NCBI GenBank assembly: GCA_902803635.1
Contig: CADCQU010000244.1
Location: 1 to 6,427, forward strand
Origin: an uncultured Lachnospiraceae bacterium
GTDB taxonomy: Bacteria > Bacillota > Clostridia > Lachnospirales > Lachnospiraceae
DNA: 6,427 nucleotides
Direction: 5' to 3'
The position numbers and the translations under genes were made by a program. The notes beneath the pieces are model-generated. The model did not search any database. It was given only the letters and a program-made list of their open reading frames with translations, and was not told the DNA's origin. Position 1 is the first letter of the stretch. Every line of letters begins with the position of its first letter. Positions 6,281 to 6,427 of the stretch are shown one piece after another.

Positions 6281-6421
6281 CCTCGTGAAGGGCCTGTCAT
6301 CCTGAGCGAAGCGAAGGATCCCGTTAGGTTTTTCAAAAAATGACGGGATTCTTCGTCGCTTTTCATCATCCCTCATCGCCGTAGGCGATTCGATTCTGGG
6401 ATGTCCGAAGGACGCGCTCCT
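6281..6421 (-). repeat. Structured intergenic repeat, right copy (inverted)
   Basis: This is the reverse complement of the element at 1-142; 6341-6421 is identical to 1-81 and 6281-6340 is diverged. Bases 6312-6324 can pair with 6343-6355 in a 13-bp stem with one G-U pair, and the nested hairpins of the left copy recur. It begins 41 bases after the potD stop. No standard Rho-independent terminator is visible after potD, so this folded repeat may end or stabilise the operon transcript, but no U tract follows the stem. Confidence 0.85.
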
Positions 6422-6427
6422 CAGAAT

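Noticed and set aside
6270..6283. AGGC/GCCT hairpin after potD as a terminator
   Set aside because: The stem is only 4 bp and no T tract follows it.

Overview
The window looks like a chromosomal segment of a low-to-moderate GC Bacillota (possibly a Negativicute or Lachnospiraceae relative). This is a judgement from gene style and strong Shine-Dalgarno sites, not from any marker gene. Its core is a polyamine (spermidine/putrescine-type) ABC importer operon, all on the + strand. Codons in the operon are GC-rich, while the first ~850 bases are clearly more AT-rich.

Layout: 1-142 is a structured intergenic repeat. 219-400 is a tRNA-Met(CAT) unit with its own promoter and Rho-independent terminator. 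413-694 is the 3' part of a gene whose front is missing. 695-722 is a strong sigma70-type promoter, followed by a leader with a direct repeat that may be an operator. 855-1412 encodes an XRE-HTH/cupin regulator. potA (1487-2920), potB (2928-3716), potC (3713-4507) and potD (4504-6240) follow in tight order, with 4-base ATGA overlaps at potB/potC and potC/potD. 6281-6421 is a second copy of the opening repeat, inverted, with 81 bases matching exactly.

How it works together: the regulator probably senses a polyamine or related small molecule and controls its own promoter and the downstream pot genes. PotD captures the polyamine outside the membrane, PotB and PotC form the channel, and PotA powers transport with ATP.

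The system is a known type, but three subunits depart from the textbook form. PotA has about 100 extra C-terminal residues that look like a second TOBE domain. PotD carries a ~50-residue insert that is almost entirely Asp/Glu/Ala/Ser/Gly, and it ends in a transmembrane anchor instead of being a lipoprotein. The regulator's cupin lacks a histidine expected in its second motif. I did not find an entirely new system. The acidic insert in a protein that binds polycations, and the inverted repeats that bracket the whole segment, are the points most worth following.
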